From positions 1-64,000 of the forward strand of contig SHVQ01000007.1 of assembly GCA_009694195.1 (NCBI GenBank): 64,000 nt of DNA, written 5' to 3'. Under the pieces are notes generated by a model that was given only the letters and a program-made list of their open reading frames with translations, had not been told where the DNA came from and searched no databases. The position numbers and the translations under genes are program-made. This DNA comes from Rhodospirillales bacterium. Its GTDB lineage: Bacteria > Pseudomonadota > Alphaproteobacteria > Rhodospirillales > SHVQ01. Shown here in pieces: positions 42,276 through 51,283 of the stretch. Numbering within the stretch: the first letter of the stretch is position 1; each line of letters opens with the position of its first letter.

Positions 42276-43430
42276 GTGAACCCGGTTCGAAATTTACCGG
42301 GGAGCGTTGCAAAATTGCGGCTCTTCGGCGATGGTCCCTCTTCGTTGCGGGAAACGGGGGAGGCGGACATTCGCATTCTGATTCTGCCGGGGGACGGCAT
42401 CGGCCCGGAAATCATGGGGGTGGCCCGGGCTGTGATCGAGACCCTCGACCGCCGCTTCGGTCTCGGGCTCACGCTTGAGGAACGCGCCATCGGCTTCGCG
42501 GCGCACGCGGTCGAGGGAACGACGATCCCCAAGTCCGTCGTCGAGGCCGCGCGTGCCGCCGAGGGAGTCGTCCTCGGCCCGGTCTCGACGTTTACGTACC
42601 CGCCGGCGGCGCAAGGAGGAATCAACCCCTCCGCCACCTTGCGAAAGACGCTCGACCTCTACGCGAACATCCGGCCGTCGCGCGCGCGCAAAGGGGTGCG
42701 GGCGCTGACTCCCGAGATGGATATGATCATCGTCCGCGAGAACACCGAAGGCTTCTACGCCGACCGCAACATGCTGACCGGAACGGGCGAGTTCCAGCCG
42801 AACGAGGACATGGCCTTTTCGCTCCGCAAGATCACGGCCCAAGGCTCGCGCCGGATCGCGGAGACCGCCTTCGAATTGGCGGACAGGCGACGGCGCAAAG
42901 TGGCCGCCATTCATAAAGCAAACGTGCTGAAGGTGACGGACGGCCTGTTCCTGCGCGAAGTGCGCGCAGTCGCGCAGCGCTTCCCCCAAGTGGCTCTCAA
43001 GGACGTGATCGTCGACGCGATGGCGGCGCTCCTGGTGCGAACGCCGGCGGCCTTCGACGTCGTTCTCGCGACCAACATGTTCGGCGACATCCTCTCGGAC
43101 GAGGCGGCCGAGCTGTCGGGCGGGCTCGGGCTCGCGGGGTCCCTCAACGTCGGCACGTCCCACGCGGTGGCCCAGGCCGTGCACGGCTCGGCACCGGACA
43201 TCGCCGGCAAGGGCATTGCCAACCCGACGGCGCTGATCCTGTCGGTCGCCATGCTGCTGGATTGGCTCGGCGTCCGGCACCGCCGCGACACCTTCGTCGA
43301 GGCCGCGCGCCACCTGGACGTGGTGGTCGATGCTACCCTCGCCGACCCGAAGACGCACACGCGCGACCTCGGGGGCACTGCGACGACGGAGGAGTTTGGA
43401 CGCTCGGTCGTGAACGCGATCGGTTCCTAG
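42276..43430 (+). CDS. Isocitrate/isopropylmalate/tartrate dehydrogenase family protein
   Basis: Up to 384 residues from GTG 42276; the recognisable domain begins at IRILILPGDGIGPEIM. A good GGGGGAGG site lies just before ATT 42369, which would give 353 residues and needs a rare ATT start. Core motifs are IVRENTEGFYADRN (substrate loop), HKANVLKVTDGLF (catalytic Lys and NAD region), DAMAALLVRTPAAFDVVLATNMFGDILSDEAAEL (Mg2+-binding aspartates) and GSAPDIAGKGIANPTA. The enzyme oxidatively decarboxylates a 2-hydroxy acid with NAD(P). The NTEGFY loop is like isocitrate or homoisocitrate enzymes rather than LeuB. Its stop overlaps that of the convergent M24 gene. Confidence 0.82.
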   Translation: MNPVRNLPGSVAKLRLFGDGPSSLRETGEADIRILILPGDGIGPEIMGVARAVIETLDRRFGLGLTLEERAIGFAAHAVEGTTIPKSVVEAARAAEGVVLGPVSTFTYPPAAQGGINPSATLRKTLDLYANIRPSRARKGVRALTPEMDMIIVRENTEGFYADRNMLTGTGEFQPNEDMAFSLRKITAQGSRRIAETAFELADRRRRKVAAIHKANVLKVTDGLFLREVRAVAQRFPQVALKDVIVDAMAALLVRTPAAFDVVLATNMFGDILSDEAAELSGGLGLAGSLNVGTSHAVAQAVHGSAPDIAGKGIANPTALILSVAMLLDWLGVRHRRDTFVEAARHLDVVVDATLADPKTHTRDLGGTATTEEFGRSVVNAIGS

Positions 43431-44605
43431 CCGACGACCGGCAGCTCCTTCGGCGCCCGCGGCGTGAGATAGTCGTAACCCGTCTTGGTGACGGCGACGA
43501 CTTCCTCCAGCAGGAACCCGCCGAACGGCCGCGCGAGCTTCGGCTCCAGGTGGATGATCATGCCGGGCTCCAGCACCGTCCGGTCGAAGGCGGCGACCGA
43601 CGGCGGCTCCGTCATCTCGAGGCCCGAGGCGTGCCCCATGCGGCCCGCGAAACCCATCATCTCGGTCAAGCCGCGGCGCTTATACGACTTGTCGCGCGCC
43701 GTGACGGCGTCGGAGATCGGCCGGCCTGGCTGGATCGCATCCACGCACTCGGTCGTCACGTCGTAAATGATGCTGTAGATTTCCTTCTGATCCGCCGTCG
43801 CCTTGCCGACCGCGACCATGCGGTCGAAATCCGAGTAATAGCCTTTGATGGTGCAGGCGGGATCGGACCAGACGATGTCGCCTTTCTGGATTTTGCGGTC
43901 GGTCGCCGTCATTCCGTACTTGTTGTAATTGCCGGGGCCGGAGTGGATCGGGAGGAACGGCACCGTGTCGGCGCCCGCCCTCAGGATCTCGATGAAGATG
44001 TTCTGGTGAACGGCGCGCTCGGTCATCCCGGCCTTCGCGCTCCGGAGCGCCTTCATCAGGCCCTTGCTGGAGGCGTGGCAGGATTTCCGGATCACCTCCA
44101 CTTCCGCCGGCGATTTGATCTGGCGCAGCTTCCAGAGCGCGGGCGATCCGTCCACGAAGCGAATCCCCTTGGCCGCCTTTTCCAGGTTCCGGAACACGGT
44201 CATCGGCAGCGCCATGTGCATTTCCTGGCCGAAGTCGACGCCGACCCGGCCGCGCTTGAGGCCGATATCCTTGAACACGTCGACGAGGGGCGCGATCGAA
44301 TCGTCCGCGAAGCCGGTGTAGTGCCGCGTATCCTCAAGATGCGAGGTCACGAACATGACGTCCTTTTCAAGGGTCGCCGAAAGCGTGACCGGCTGCTTGT
44401 CCACCGCCACCACCGTGAACATCGGGCGCGACGTGGAGATCGAGAACTCGCTGTGGTGGCCCGAGAGGTAGCGGTGATTGGGCTTGTTGGTGATGAGAAG
44501 CCCGTCGAGCCCGTGTTCGCGCATGAGCTTCCACAGGCGCTTGTACCGCTGCCGATACTCGGACTTCGGAAAATCCGCGTTCTGTCCTCTTTTTACGGTG
44601 GCCAT
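43427..44605 (-). CDS. M24 metallopeptidase, Xaa-Pro dipeptidase (prolidase)-like
   Basis: 392 residues from ATG 44605, with GGGAG upstream. Unlike the two other M24 proteins in this window, it keeps the metal ligands: two Asp (WSDPACTIKGYYSDFDR), the His in GRMGHASGLEMTEPP and the Glu residues in IIHLEPKL and LLEEVVAV. It should therefore be a true two-metal aminopeptidase or prolidase acting in the cytoplasm. The stops of this gene and the convergent dehydrogenase share the bases CTAG. SixA lies 68 bases upstream on the same strand. Confidence 0.82.
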   Translation of the reverse strand: MATVKRGQNADFPKSEYRQRYKRLWKLMREHGLDGLLITNKPNHRYLSGHHSEFSISTSRPMFTVVAVDKQPVTLSATLEKDVMFVTSHLEDTRHYTGFADDSIAPLVDVFKDIGLKRGRVGVDFGQEMHMALPMTVFRNLEKAAKGIRFVDGSPALWKLRQIKSPAEVEVIRKSCHASSKGLMKALRSAKAGMTERAVHQNIFIEILRAGADTVPFLPIHSGPGNYNKYGMTATDRKIQKGDIVWSDPACTIKGYYSDFDRMVAVGKATADQKEIYSIIYDVTTECVDAIQPGRPISDAVTARDKSYKRRGLTEMMGFAGRMGHASGLEMTEPPSVAAFDRTVLEPGMIIHLEPKLARPFGGFLLEEVVAVTKTGYDYLTPRAPKELPVVG

Positions 44606-44673
44606 GATGCTCCCTCGATCGAAGTTTGTTATGTCTGGAACGGTTTGCATGGAACCCGAAATCGGCGTGGATT

Positions 44674-45195
44674 TCAACGCTGCTGCAGGTCCTTCGGCCG
44701 GATGAGCCGATCCAGGCGAAGCGTGCCGCGGGATAGCGCATCCCATCCGGCAATCTTGCCGGTGAGGATGGCGAGAGCGGCGGGCGGCAGATCGGCGATC
44801 AAGCGCCGCTTGGTGTCGGCATCGCTCCCGTCGCTGCTGAGCAGGAGCGCGAGCTCCTGCAGGCCCGGATTGTGTCCGATGACCATCACCGATGCGGCGG
44901 CGTCCGGCACGGCGCGGAGCCGGCGCATCAGGTTTTCGGCGCTCGCCATGTAGAGCCGCTCCTCGATCGCAACCGAAGTGCCGGTGGGGAATGCCGACCG
45001 GACGGCATCAAGCGTTTCGCGAGCCCGCGCGGCGGCGGAACAGAGAACCTGGTCCGGGCGTATGTCGAGGGAGGAAAACTCGGCGGCCATGGCAGCCGCG
45101 CACACGCGGCCGCTCTCCTCGAGAGGACGATCGAAATCCTCGAACGCAAGGCTCCGTTGCGCTTTCGCGTGGCGCAGGAGGTAAAGCGACCTCAA
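44674..45195 (-). CDS. sixA: SixA-type phosphohistidine phosphatase
   Basis: 173 residues. The N-terminal LYLLRHAKA has the catalytic His9 and Arg8 of the histidine phosphatase superfamily. FDRPLEESGR and SAAARARETLDA are typical of the small SixA group, and the second active-site His is in VIGHNPGLQEL. It dephosphorylates phosphohistidine on phosphotransferase or sensor proteins. It lies just downstream of the formate dehydrogenase operon (27 bases), but I see no functional link. Confidence 0.85.
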   Translation of the reverse strand: MRSLYLLRHAKAQRSLAFEDFDRPLEESGRVCAAAMAAEFSSLDIRPDQVLCSAAARARETLDAVRSAFPTGTSVAIEERLYMASAENLMRRLRAVPDAAASVMVIGHNPGLQELALLLSSDGSDADTKRRLIADLPPAALAILTGKIAGWDALSRGTLRLDRLIRPKDLQQR

Positions 45196-45222
45196 GAGCC
45201 GTGTCCGTGCACCGCGAACGGT

Positions 45223-47985
45223 TTATTCGGCCGCCGCGCGCACGGGTTCTACCCGGGCGGCGCAGAACTTGAACTCCGGAATCTTTCCGATCGGATCGAG
45301 CTGCGGGTTCGTCAGCACGTTGGCGGGGGCTTCGCCGAAGCAAAACGGGATGAACACCATCCCTTCCGGGACATCGTTATCCTGGCGGGCTTTGATGGTG
45401 ATCGTCCCCCGGCGGGTCTCGACTCGGACCATGTCGCCCGGCTGTAATCCGAGCCGCTTGAGTTCCTTGCGGTTGAGGAACGCAATCGCTTCGGGCTCGA
45501 TGGAATTGAGAACGCTGGCGCGACGGGTGATCGCGCCGGTGTGCCAGTGCTCCAAAAGGCGGCCGGTGGAGAGCACCATCGGGTACTTCGCGTCCGGCAG
45601 CTCGGCCGGCGGAACAAGGCCGGCCGGCACGATTTTTCCGCGACCGCTCTTGGTCGGGAACCCTTCGACGAAGATGATGTCGTTTCCGGGCTGGCCCGGG
45701 TCGTTGCACGGATAGGTGACGACGTCCTCCCGCTCGATCCGCTCCCATGTGATGTTGTCGAGGGAGCGCATGACCTTCTTCATTTCGGCGAACACGTCTT
45801 TCGGGTGCGTGTACGCCCAGCCGAGACCGAGGCGCTGGGCGAGCTGCTGGACGATTTCCCAGTCCTGCCGCGCGTCCCCGGGAAGCGGCACTGCCGCTCG
45901 CCCGAGCTGGATCTGCCGATTGGTGTTCGTGAACGTGCCGGTTTTTTCCGCCGCGGAGGATGACGGCAGCACGACGTCGGCATGCCATGCCGTTTCCGTG
46001 AGGAAAATGTCCTGCACGACCAGGTGGTCGAGCTTTGCCAGCGCATCCCGCGCGTGCTTCTGATCGGGGTCCGACATCGCCGGGTTCTCGCCCATGATGT
46101 ACATGGCCTTGATGGTGCCGGCGAGGATGGCGTTCACGATCTCGACGACGGTGAGGCCGCGCTTGGTGTCGAGCTTCATTCCCCAGAGTGCTTCGTACTC
46201 GGCGCGGATCTCGGCGACCTCGACGGAGCGGTAGTCTGGGTAGACCATCGGGATGAGGCCTGCGTCCGACGCACCCTGCACGTTGTTCTGGCCGCGCAGC
46301 GGGTGGAGCCCCGTTCCCGGCCGGCCGATCTGGCCCGTGATCAAGGCGAGGCTGATCAGGCAACGGGCGTTGTCGGTGCCGTGCACGTGCTGGGAAATGC
46401 CCATGCCCCAGAAGATGATCGAGGCGCGTGACGTGGCATACGTGCGGGCGACGTCGCGGATCGTCTTTGCGTCGATCCCGCAGAGCGGCGCCATCGCTTC
46501 CGGGGAGAAGCCCTTGATCTTCTCCTGCAGGTCCTGGAAGCCCTCGGTGTTCGCCTGCACGTACTGACGGTCGTACAGGTTCTCCTCGATGATCGTGTGC
46601 AGCATGGCATTCAGGAGCGCCACGTCGGAGGCGGGCTTGAATTGGAGCGACCACGTTGCATACCGTGAAAGCGCCTGGCCGCGCGGGTCGATGACGACCA
46701 GTTTCGCTCCCCGCTTTGCCGCCTGCTTGATATACGTGGCGGCGACGGGGTGGTTTTGGGTCGGGTTGGCGCCGATCACGATGATGCACTCGGCATCCTC
46801 GGCCGCGGTGAACGGCGCGCTCACGGCGCCCGAGTTGATCGTCTCCATGAGGGCGGCGACCGATGACGCGTGACAGAGCCGGGTGCAATGGTCGACGTTA
46901 TTGGTCCCGAAGCCCGTGCGCACGAGCTTTTGGAACAGGTAAGCTTCCTCGTTCGTGCACTTGGCCGATCCGAATCCGGCCAGCGCCTTCGATCCATCGC
47001 GGTCGAGAACGCGCTTGAGGCCGGCGGCCGCCCGGCCGAGGGCTTCTTCCCAGGTCGCCTCGCGGAAGTGGGTGAACGGGTTCGCGGGATCGACGACGTC
47101 GTCGCCCCGCTTGCCGACGCCGTCCCGCCGCACAAGCGGCTTGGTCAGGCGTTGTGGGTGGCGGGTGTAGTCGAAGCCGAAGCGTCCTTTGACGCAGAGC
47201 CGGTTCTCGTTCGCCGGGCCTTCGCGTCCGTCCACGTAGAGAAGCCGGTCGTTCTTGACGTAAACCTTCGTCTGGCAGCCGACGCCGCAATAGGGACAAA
47301 CGGTGTCGACCGACCGATCGGGGTATTGCGTCCGCGTGCCGCGTTCGTCGAGCAGCGATTTTTCCATCAGCGCGCCGGTCGGGCACGCCTGGACGCATTC
47401 ACCGCAGGCGACGCACGTGCTGATCCCCATCGGGTCGTCGAAATCGAACACCACCTTGGCGCCGTGGCCGCGATACGCCATCCCGATCACGTCGTTCACC
47501 TGAACTTCGCGGCAGGCGCGCACACATAGCCCGCATTGAATGCAGGCATCCAGGTTCACGGCCATGGCGATGTGGCTCGGATCGGGAGCGATCGCTTCCC
47601 GCGCCGGGAAGCGGCTCTTCTCGACCCCGACGCGGTCGGCCCAGTTCCAGAACTTCGATTCCGGATCGTGGCTCGTCTTCCGCGCGGGCTGGTCGGCGAT
47701 CAGCAGCTCGAAGACAAGCTCGCGGTTCTTGCGGGCGCGGTCGGACGCGGTATTGACCTTCATCCCCTTGACGGGCTTCCGGATGCACGAGGCGGCGAGC
47801 ACGCGCTCGCCTTCGACCTCGACCATGCAGGCGCGGCAATTGCCGTCCGGCCGGTAGCCGGGCTCGGGCAAATAGCAGAGATGCGGGATCTCGATGCCGA
47901 GGCGCTTGGCGACCTGCCAGATCGTCTCGCCGGCGCGCGCCTCTACGGGCGTGCCGTTCAAGGTGAACGGGGTCGTCTCGCTCAT
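45223..47985 (-). CDS. fdsA: NAD-dependent formate dehydrogenase, molybdenum/tungsten alpha subunit (FdsA type)
   Basis: 920 residues from ATG 47985. An N-terminal [2Fe-2S] domain has Cys37, 50, 53 and 67. Two ferredoxin clusters follow (CIQCGLCVRAC near 148-158, CVACGECVQAC near 191-201). The molybdopterin domain opens with CPYCGVGC (230-237). The catalytic residue is Cys371, followed by His372 (RLCHASSV), so no selenocysteine is used. The protein oxidises formate to CO2. The start overlaps the beta-subunit stop by four bases (ATGA). Clusters and length match soluble NAD-linked enzymes such as that of Rhodobacter capsulatus. No fdsC/fdhD chaperone gene is in view. Confidence 0.9.
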   Translation of the reverse strand: MSETTPFTLNGTPVEARAGETIWQVAKRLGIEIPHLCYLPEPGYRPDGNCRACMVEVEGERVLAASCIRKPVKGMKVNTASDRARKNRELVFELLIADQPARKTSHDPESKFWNWADRVGVEKSRFPAREAIAPDPSHIAMAVNLDACIQCGLCVRACREVQVNDVIGMAYRGHGAKVVFDFDDPMGISTCVACGECVQACPTGALMEKSLLDERGTRTQYPDRSVDTVCPYCGVGCQTKVYVKNDRLLYVDGREGPANENRLCVKGRFGFDYTRHPQRLTKPLVRRDGVGKRGDDVVDPANPFTHFREATWEEALGRAAAGLKRVLDRDGSKALAGFGSAKCTNEEAYLFQKLVRTGFGTNNVDHCTRLCHASSVAALMETINSGAVSAPFTAAEDAECIIVIGANPTQNHPVAATYIKQAAKRGAKLVVIDPRGQALSRYATWSLQFKPASDVALLNAMLHTIIEENLYDRQYVQANTEGFQDLQEKIKGFSPEAMAPLCGIDAKTIRDVARTYATSRASIIFWGMGISQHVHGTDNARCLISLALITGQIGRPGTGLHPLRGQNNVQGASDAGLIPMVYPDYRSVEVAEIRAEYEALWGMKLDTKRGLTVVEIVNAILAGTIKAMYIMGENPAMSDPDQKHARDALAKLDHLVVQDIFLTETAWHADVVLPSSSAAEKTGTFTNTNRQIQLGRAAVPLPGDARQDWEIVQQLAQRLGLGWAYTHPKDVFAEMKKVMRSLDNITWERIEREDVVTYPCNDPGQPGNDIIFVEGFPTKSGRGKIVPAGLVPPAELPDAKYPMVLSTGRLLEHWHTGAITRRASVLNSIEPEAIAFLNRKELKRLGLQPGDMVRVETRRGTITIKARQDNDVPEGMVFIPFCFGEAPANVLTNPQLDPIGKIPEFKFCAARVEPVRAAAE

Positions 47986-49697
47986 CGCACGTCCTCCGGA
48001 AAGTACTTCAGCACGGACAGCAGGGGATTGGGGGCCGCTTGGCCAAGGCCGCAGATGGAGGAGTCGCGCATGACCAGCGACAGGTCCTTCAGCAGATCCG
48101 TGTCCCAGGTTTTCTTCGACATCAACGCCACGGCCTTTTCCGTGCCGTTCCGGCAGGGCGTGCACTGGCCGCAGCTCTCGTCCTCGAAGAAGCGCATCAG
48201 GTTGAGTGCCACGGCTTTCATATCGTCTTGATCCGAAAGGATTACAACCGCATGGGAGCCGACGAAGCAACCGTGCGCTTCGAGCTTGCCGAAGTCGAGG
48301 GGCAGGTCGGCCATGCCGGCCGGCAGGATGCCGCCCGAGGCGCCCCCCGGAAGATATCCTTTAAAGGTGTGTCCCGCGGCCATGCCGCCCGAATAGGTGT
48401 CGATCAGCTCGCGGGCCGTCGTGCCCGCCGGCGCGATCTTCACCCCCGGATTCTTGACGCGCCCGGAAACCGAATAGGACCTGAGACCCTTGCTGCCGTT
48501 CTTGCCCTGCTGGATGAACCAGTCCGGTCCTTTCTCGATGATGTCGCGCACCCAATGGAGCGTTTCCACATTATGGGTGAGCGTCGGGCGCCCGAAGAGG
48601 CCGCGCTCGGAGGGATACGGCGGCCGGTTGCGGGGGAGGCCGCGCTTTCCCTCGATCGACTCGATCATCGAGGACTCTTCGCCGCAGATGTATGCGCCGG
48701 CCCCGCGGCGCAGCTCGACGCCGACCTTGCCGGTCAGTCCTTCCTTTTGGAGCCGCGCGATTTCCTTTTCGAGGATCGCGCGAACGGCCGGATATTCGTC
48801 GCGGATGTAGACGTAACACGTCTCGACTTCCGTCACCCATGCGGCGACCAGCATGCCTTCCAGGAACCGGTGCGGATCGCGTTCGAGGTAGTAGCGGTCT
48901 TTGAAGGTACCGGGCTCGCCCTCGTCGCCATTGACCGCGAAGAGCCTGGGCTTCGGTTGCTGGCGTACGATCTTCCACTTCTGGCCGGAGGGAAATCCGG
49001 CGCCACCGAGGCCTCGGAGGCCCGAGGTCTCCATGATCTTGACCAGATCGTCGGCGGTTCGCTTGCCCGCGTAACAGTCCTTCAACAGCCGATAGCCGCC
49101 GGCGGCGATATAGGCGTCGAAATCCACATACGTCGGCACGTGCGGATGAACGTGCCCGTCCTTGGCCGCCTTCAGCAGGGACTGAGCGGTCGCGTGATCG
49201 ACGTGGCTGTGGCCGACCTCCGCGACCGGAGCCGTGTCGCAGCGTCCCATGCAGGGCGCTCGCAGGACGCGGATATCCTTCCCGGACCTTGCCTTGAGCT
49301 CCTGGATGAGCTTTTGAGCGCCCATCAGCTCGCACGTCAAGCTGTCGCAAACGCGGATAGTTACCTTGGGCGGCGGCTGCTCGCCCTCGAGGACGATGTC
49401 GAAGTGAGCATAGAACGACGCGACTTCGTAAATCTCGGCCATCGGAAGGCGCATGATGTCGGCGAGCGCCTGCAGGTGCTCGGCCGAAAGGCAGCCGAAC
49501 CGATCCTGGACCAGATGCAGGTACTCAATGAGAAGATCGCGTCGTCGCGGGCGGTCGCCGAGCAGCGCCCGAATGTCTTCGGCGGCCTGAGGGTCCGGCT
49601 GACGCCCTTTGTTGAATGCCGGATCGCGCCGACGCCCCGACCCCGGTGGAATCATTCGTTCGAAAGGCCGATCGGCCGGGCTTTTAGTCTCCGTCAT
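47982..49697 (-). CDS. Formate dehydrogenase diaphorase subunit, NuoE-NuoF (FdsG-FdsB) fusion
   Basis: 571 residues from ATG 49697, with AGGACGG upstream. The N-third is a NuoE/FdsG thioredoxin-like domain with a [2Fe-2S] site: CDSLTC then CMGRC. The rest is NuoF/FdsB: FMN and NADH binding (LRGLGGAGFPSGQKW, GDEGEPGTFKDRYYLE, RGAGAYICGEESSMIESIEG) and a [4Fe-4S] motif SCGQCTPCRNG. It passes electrons from the alpha subunit to NAD+. FdsG and FdsB are separate genes in the best-known enzymes, so here they are fused. It is the first gene of the operon, diverging from the GntR regulator. Confidence 0.88.
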   Translation of the reverse strand: MTETKSPADRPFERMIPPGSGRRRDPAFNKGRQPDPQAAEDIRALLGDRPRRRDLLIEYLHLVQDRFGCLSAEHLQALADIMRLPMAEIYEVASFYAHFDIVLEGEQPPPKVTIRVCDSLTCELMGAQKLIQELKARSGKDIRVLRAPCMGRCDTAPVAEVGHSHVDHATAQSLLKAAKDGHVHPHVPTYVDFDAYIAAGGYRLLKDCYAGKRTADDLVKIMETSGLRGLGGAGFPSGQKWKIVRQQPKPRLFAVNGDEGEPGTFKDRYYLERDPHRFLEGMLVAAWVTEVETCYVYIRDEYPAVRAILEKEIARLQKEGLTGKVGVELRRGAGAYICGEESSMIESIEGKRGLPRNRPPYPSERGLFGRPTLTHNVETLHWVRDIIEKGPDWFIQQGKNGSKGLRSYSVSGRVKNPGVKIAPAGTTARELIDTYSGGMAAGHTFKGYLPGGASGGILPAGMADLPLDFGKLEAHGCFVGSHAVVILSDQDDMKAVALNLMRFFEDESCGQCTPCRNGTEKAVALMSKKTWDTDLLKDLSLVMRDSSICGLGQAAPNPLLSVLKYFPEDVR

Positions 49698-49894
49698 AAA
49701 TTCCGTCCTACCCGCAGAAGCGGTGGCTGTAAACACTTATGCTGACATGCCGACGAGGCGAAAACCGATGGCCATTCCTTTGTCGTTCGCCAGCCGACAG
49801 GCAGCGAAGCAGGCCGTACTTTCGGACGGCTTGGGTAATTTCGCATTCCCCGAAGTTCCAGTATCACAAGCTCCACCTGCTTTGCCAGAGCCCT

Positions 49895-49909
49895 CCGGCA
49901 TGATGCCGG
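49895..49909. promoter_or_regulatory. 15-base palindrome, candidate FCD-GntR operator
   Basis: CCGGCAT (49895-49901) and ATGCCGG (49903-49909) are perfect arms around G. It lies upstream of gntR, between it and the formate dehydrogenase genes, which suits a regulator controlling both. Confidence 0.35.
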
Positions 49910-49927
49910 CGGAATCCACTCTGGCGC

Positions 49928-49956
49928 TTGACATCGGAGAGGCCGTCTTATGGGAT
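49928..49956 (+). promoter_or_regulatory. Possible gntR promoter
   Basis: TTGACA (49928-49933) is a perfect -35 hexamer, followed after 17 bases by TGGGAT (49951-49956), a poor -10. It lies 64 bases before the gntR ATG. Confidence 0.35.
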
Positions 49957-50019
49957 AGGCCGCCTCGCGGCCTGGGCGTTCGAGGCCGGTTACCCCAGAT
50001 TGGATTGGATGGAAAAGCG

Positions 50020-50709
50020 ATGGTGACGGCGCGGTTGAACGTCCAGCCGATTGAGACGAATTTCAGCCTCAAGGACAAGATCTACGATTCCTTGAAGCAA
50101 GCGATCACGTCCATGAACATCTACGCCGAGAACGTCGACTTGCGTCTCGACGAGCGTCAGCTCTCGGAAAAACTCGCGACGAGCCGGACTCCGATCCGGG
50201 AAGCGCTCGCGCGGCTCGAACAGGAGGGCCTGGTCGAGATCGTCCCGCGCAAGGGCGTCTACATCGTCCGCAAGACGAAGTCCGATATCCTGGAGATGAT
50301 CACGGTCTGGGCGGCGCTCGAGAGCATGGCGGCCAGGCTTGTGACCTTGAACGCGACGGACGCCGAGATCACATCGCTGCGGAAGCTGTTCACCACGTTC
50401 GAGGACGGCGAGGTGAAGGCGCGCATCGACGAGTACTCCGTCGCCAACATCAAGTTTCATCAGGCGATCATCGAGATGAGCCGGTGCCGGCTGCTGAAGG
50501 ACGTGACGGACAACCTGTTCATCCACGTGCGCTCCATCCGGGCGCGCACGATCGCCGACAACGACCGCGCCAACCGCTCGATCATCGATCACATGAACAT
50601 CATCGAGGCGATCGAGCGGCACGATACGGAACTCGCCGAGCGCCTGGTGCGCGAGCACGCGCTCAATCTCGCCGCCCACGTCGAGCGCAACGTCACCTAT
50701 CTCGATTGA
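50020..50709 (+). CDS. GntR-family (FadR/FCD) transcriptional regulator
   Basis: 229 residues from ATG 50020 (MVTARLNVQPIETNFSLKDK). A winged helix-turn-helix is seen at about 20-85: LDERQLSEKLATSRTPIREA, then LARLEQEGLVEIVPRKGVYI. The all-helical FCD domain follows, with metal and ligand positions such as IKFHQAIIE, MNIIEAIERHD and VREHALNLAAH. FCD regulators sense small organic acids. Its place between formate dehydrogenase and the TctACB genes suggests that it controls the formate and formyl-CoA systems on both sides. Confidence 0.87.
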   Translation: MVTARLNVQPIETNFSLKDKIYDSLKQAITSMNIYAENVDLRLDERQLSEKLATSRTPIREALARLEQEGLVEIVPRKGVYIVRKTKSDILEMITVWAALESMAARLVTLNATDAEITSLRKLFTTFEDGEVKARIDEYSVANIKFHQAIIEMSRCRLLKDVTDNLFIHVRSIRARTIADNDRANRSIIDHMNIIEAIERHDTELAERLVREHALNLAAHVERNVTYLD

Positions 50710-50736
50710 GCGCCGCGGCCCCGAAAGCGTGAGAGG

Positions 50737-51252
50737 TTAGTAGCCGAAGTACGCCTCGATCGGGCCCTTCGGCAGCGGCACGAGAAACCACCGTTCGAAA
50801 GTGAAGAACAGCAGAGCCACCACGCCGGTGGCGACGGGGACGTTGAGCGTCCAGCCGTAACGTCCGAAATAGCGCATGAAAAGCGCGATATAGATTGCCG
50901 ACGCGACATAGAAGCCGATGAGCGCGGTGACGCCCACATAGGCGAGTAGGGGAACGAGAACGAGCACCACTTGCCGGGCCGCGTGTACGCCCACGAAACT
51001 CTCGCTCCCGGATTCGCGCGCGAGCAGGGTGCGGATCAAAATGCCGGCGCTCGCGAGCATCATGATAACGCCGATGTAGAAGGGGAAGTATCCTGATGCC
51101 GGCCCCTCGTGCTCGTTCCAGCCGATGCCGAGCCGGAGACTGTCGATGATGACGACCGTGCCCGCCGCGATGAAGAGAAGAGTGACGACGATCTCCATGG
51201 TTCGCACGGAGACGAGCGCATCGCCGGAAGGTGTGTCGCGATCGGATTCCAT
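50737..51252 (-). CDS. tctB: Tripartite tricarboxylate transporter small membrane subunit, TctB
   Basis: 171 residues with four hydrophobic helices (EIVVTLLFIAAGTVVIIDSL, YFPFYIGVIMMLASAGILIR, VVLVLVPLLAYVGVTALIGF, VATGVVALLFFTFERWFLVP). GIGWNEHEGPASGYFPFYIG is the conserved TctB segment. It is the last gene of tctA-tctC-tctB and lies 76 bases after tctC, separated by a strong hairpin. With TctA it forms the sodium- or proton-driven carrier in the inner membrane. Confidence 0.87.
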   Translation of the reverse strand: MESDRDTPSGDALVSVRTMEIVVTLLFIAAGTVVIIDSLRLGIGWNEHEGPASGYFPFYIGVIMMLASAGILIRTLLARESGSESFVGVHAARQVVLVLVPLLAYVGVTALIGFYVASAIYIALFMRYFGRYGWTLNVPVATGVVALLFFTFERWFLVPLPKGPIEAYFGY

Positions 51253-51283
51253 GCGGGGGAACGTGTTCTGACGAGGGTGTCTC

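Larger units (their letters stand above)
49698..50019. other. Intergenic region between formate dehydrogenase operon and gntR
   Basis: This 322-base divergent spacer contains no gene I can support; the frame continuous with gntR lacks a start site and looks non-coding. It holds a perfect palindrome and a TTGACA promoter candidate, listed separately. It probably carries the promoters of both transcription units. Confidence 0.6.

Noticed and set aside
48039-49745. 568-codon plus-strand open frame opposite the formate dehydrogenase diaphorase gene
   Set aside because: Low-complexity Arg/Leu/Asp-rich shadow translation; the minus-strand gene has all cofactor motifs.
49609-50019. 137-codon N-terminal extension of the GntR regulator
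   Set aside because: GntR/FCD proteins begin close to the winged helix. The extension overlaps the diaphorase start and has no domain.
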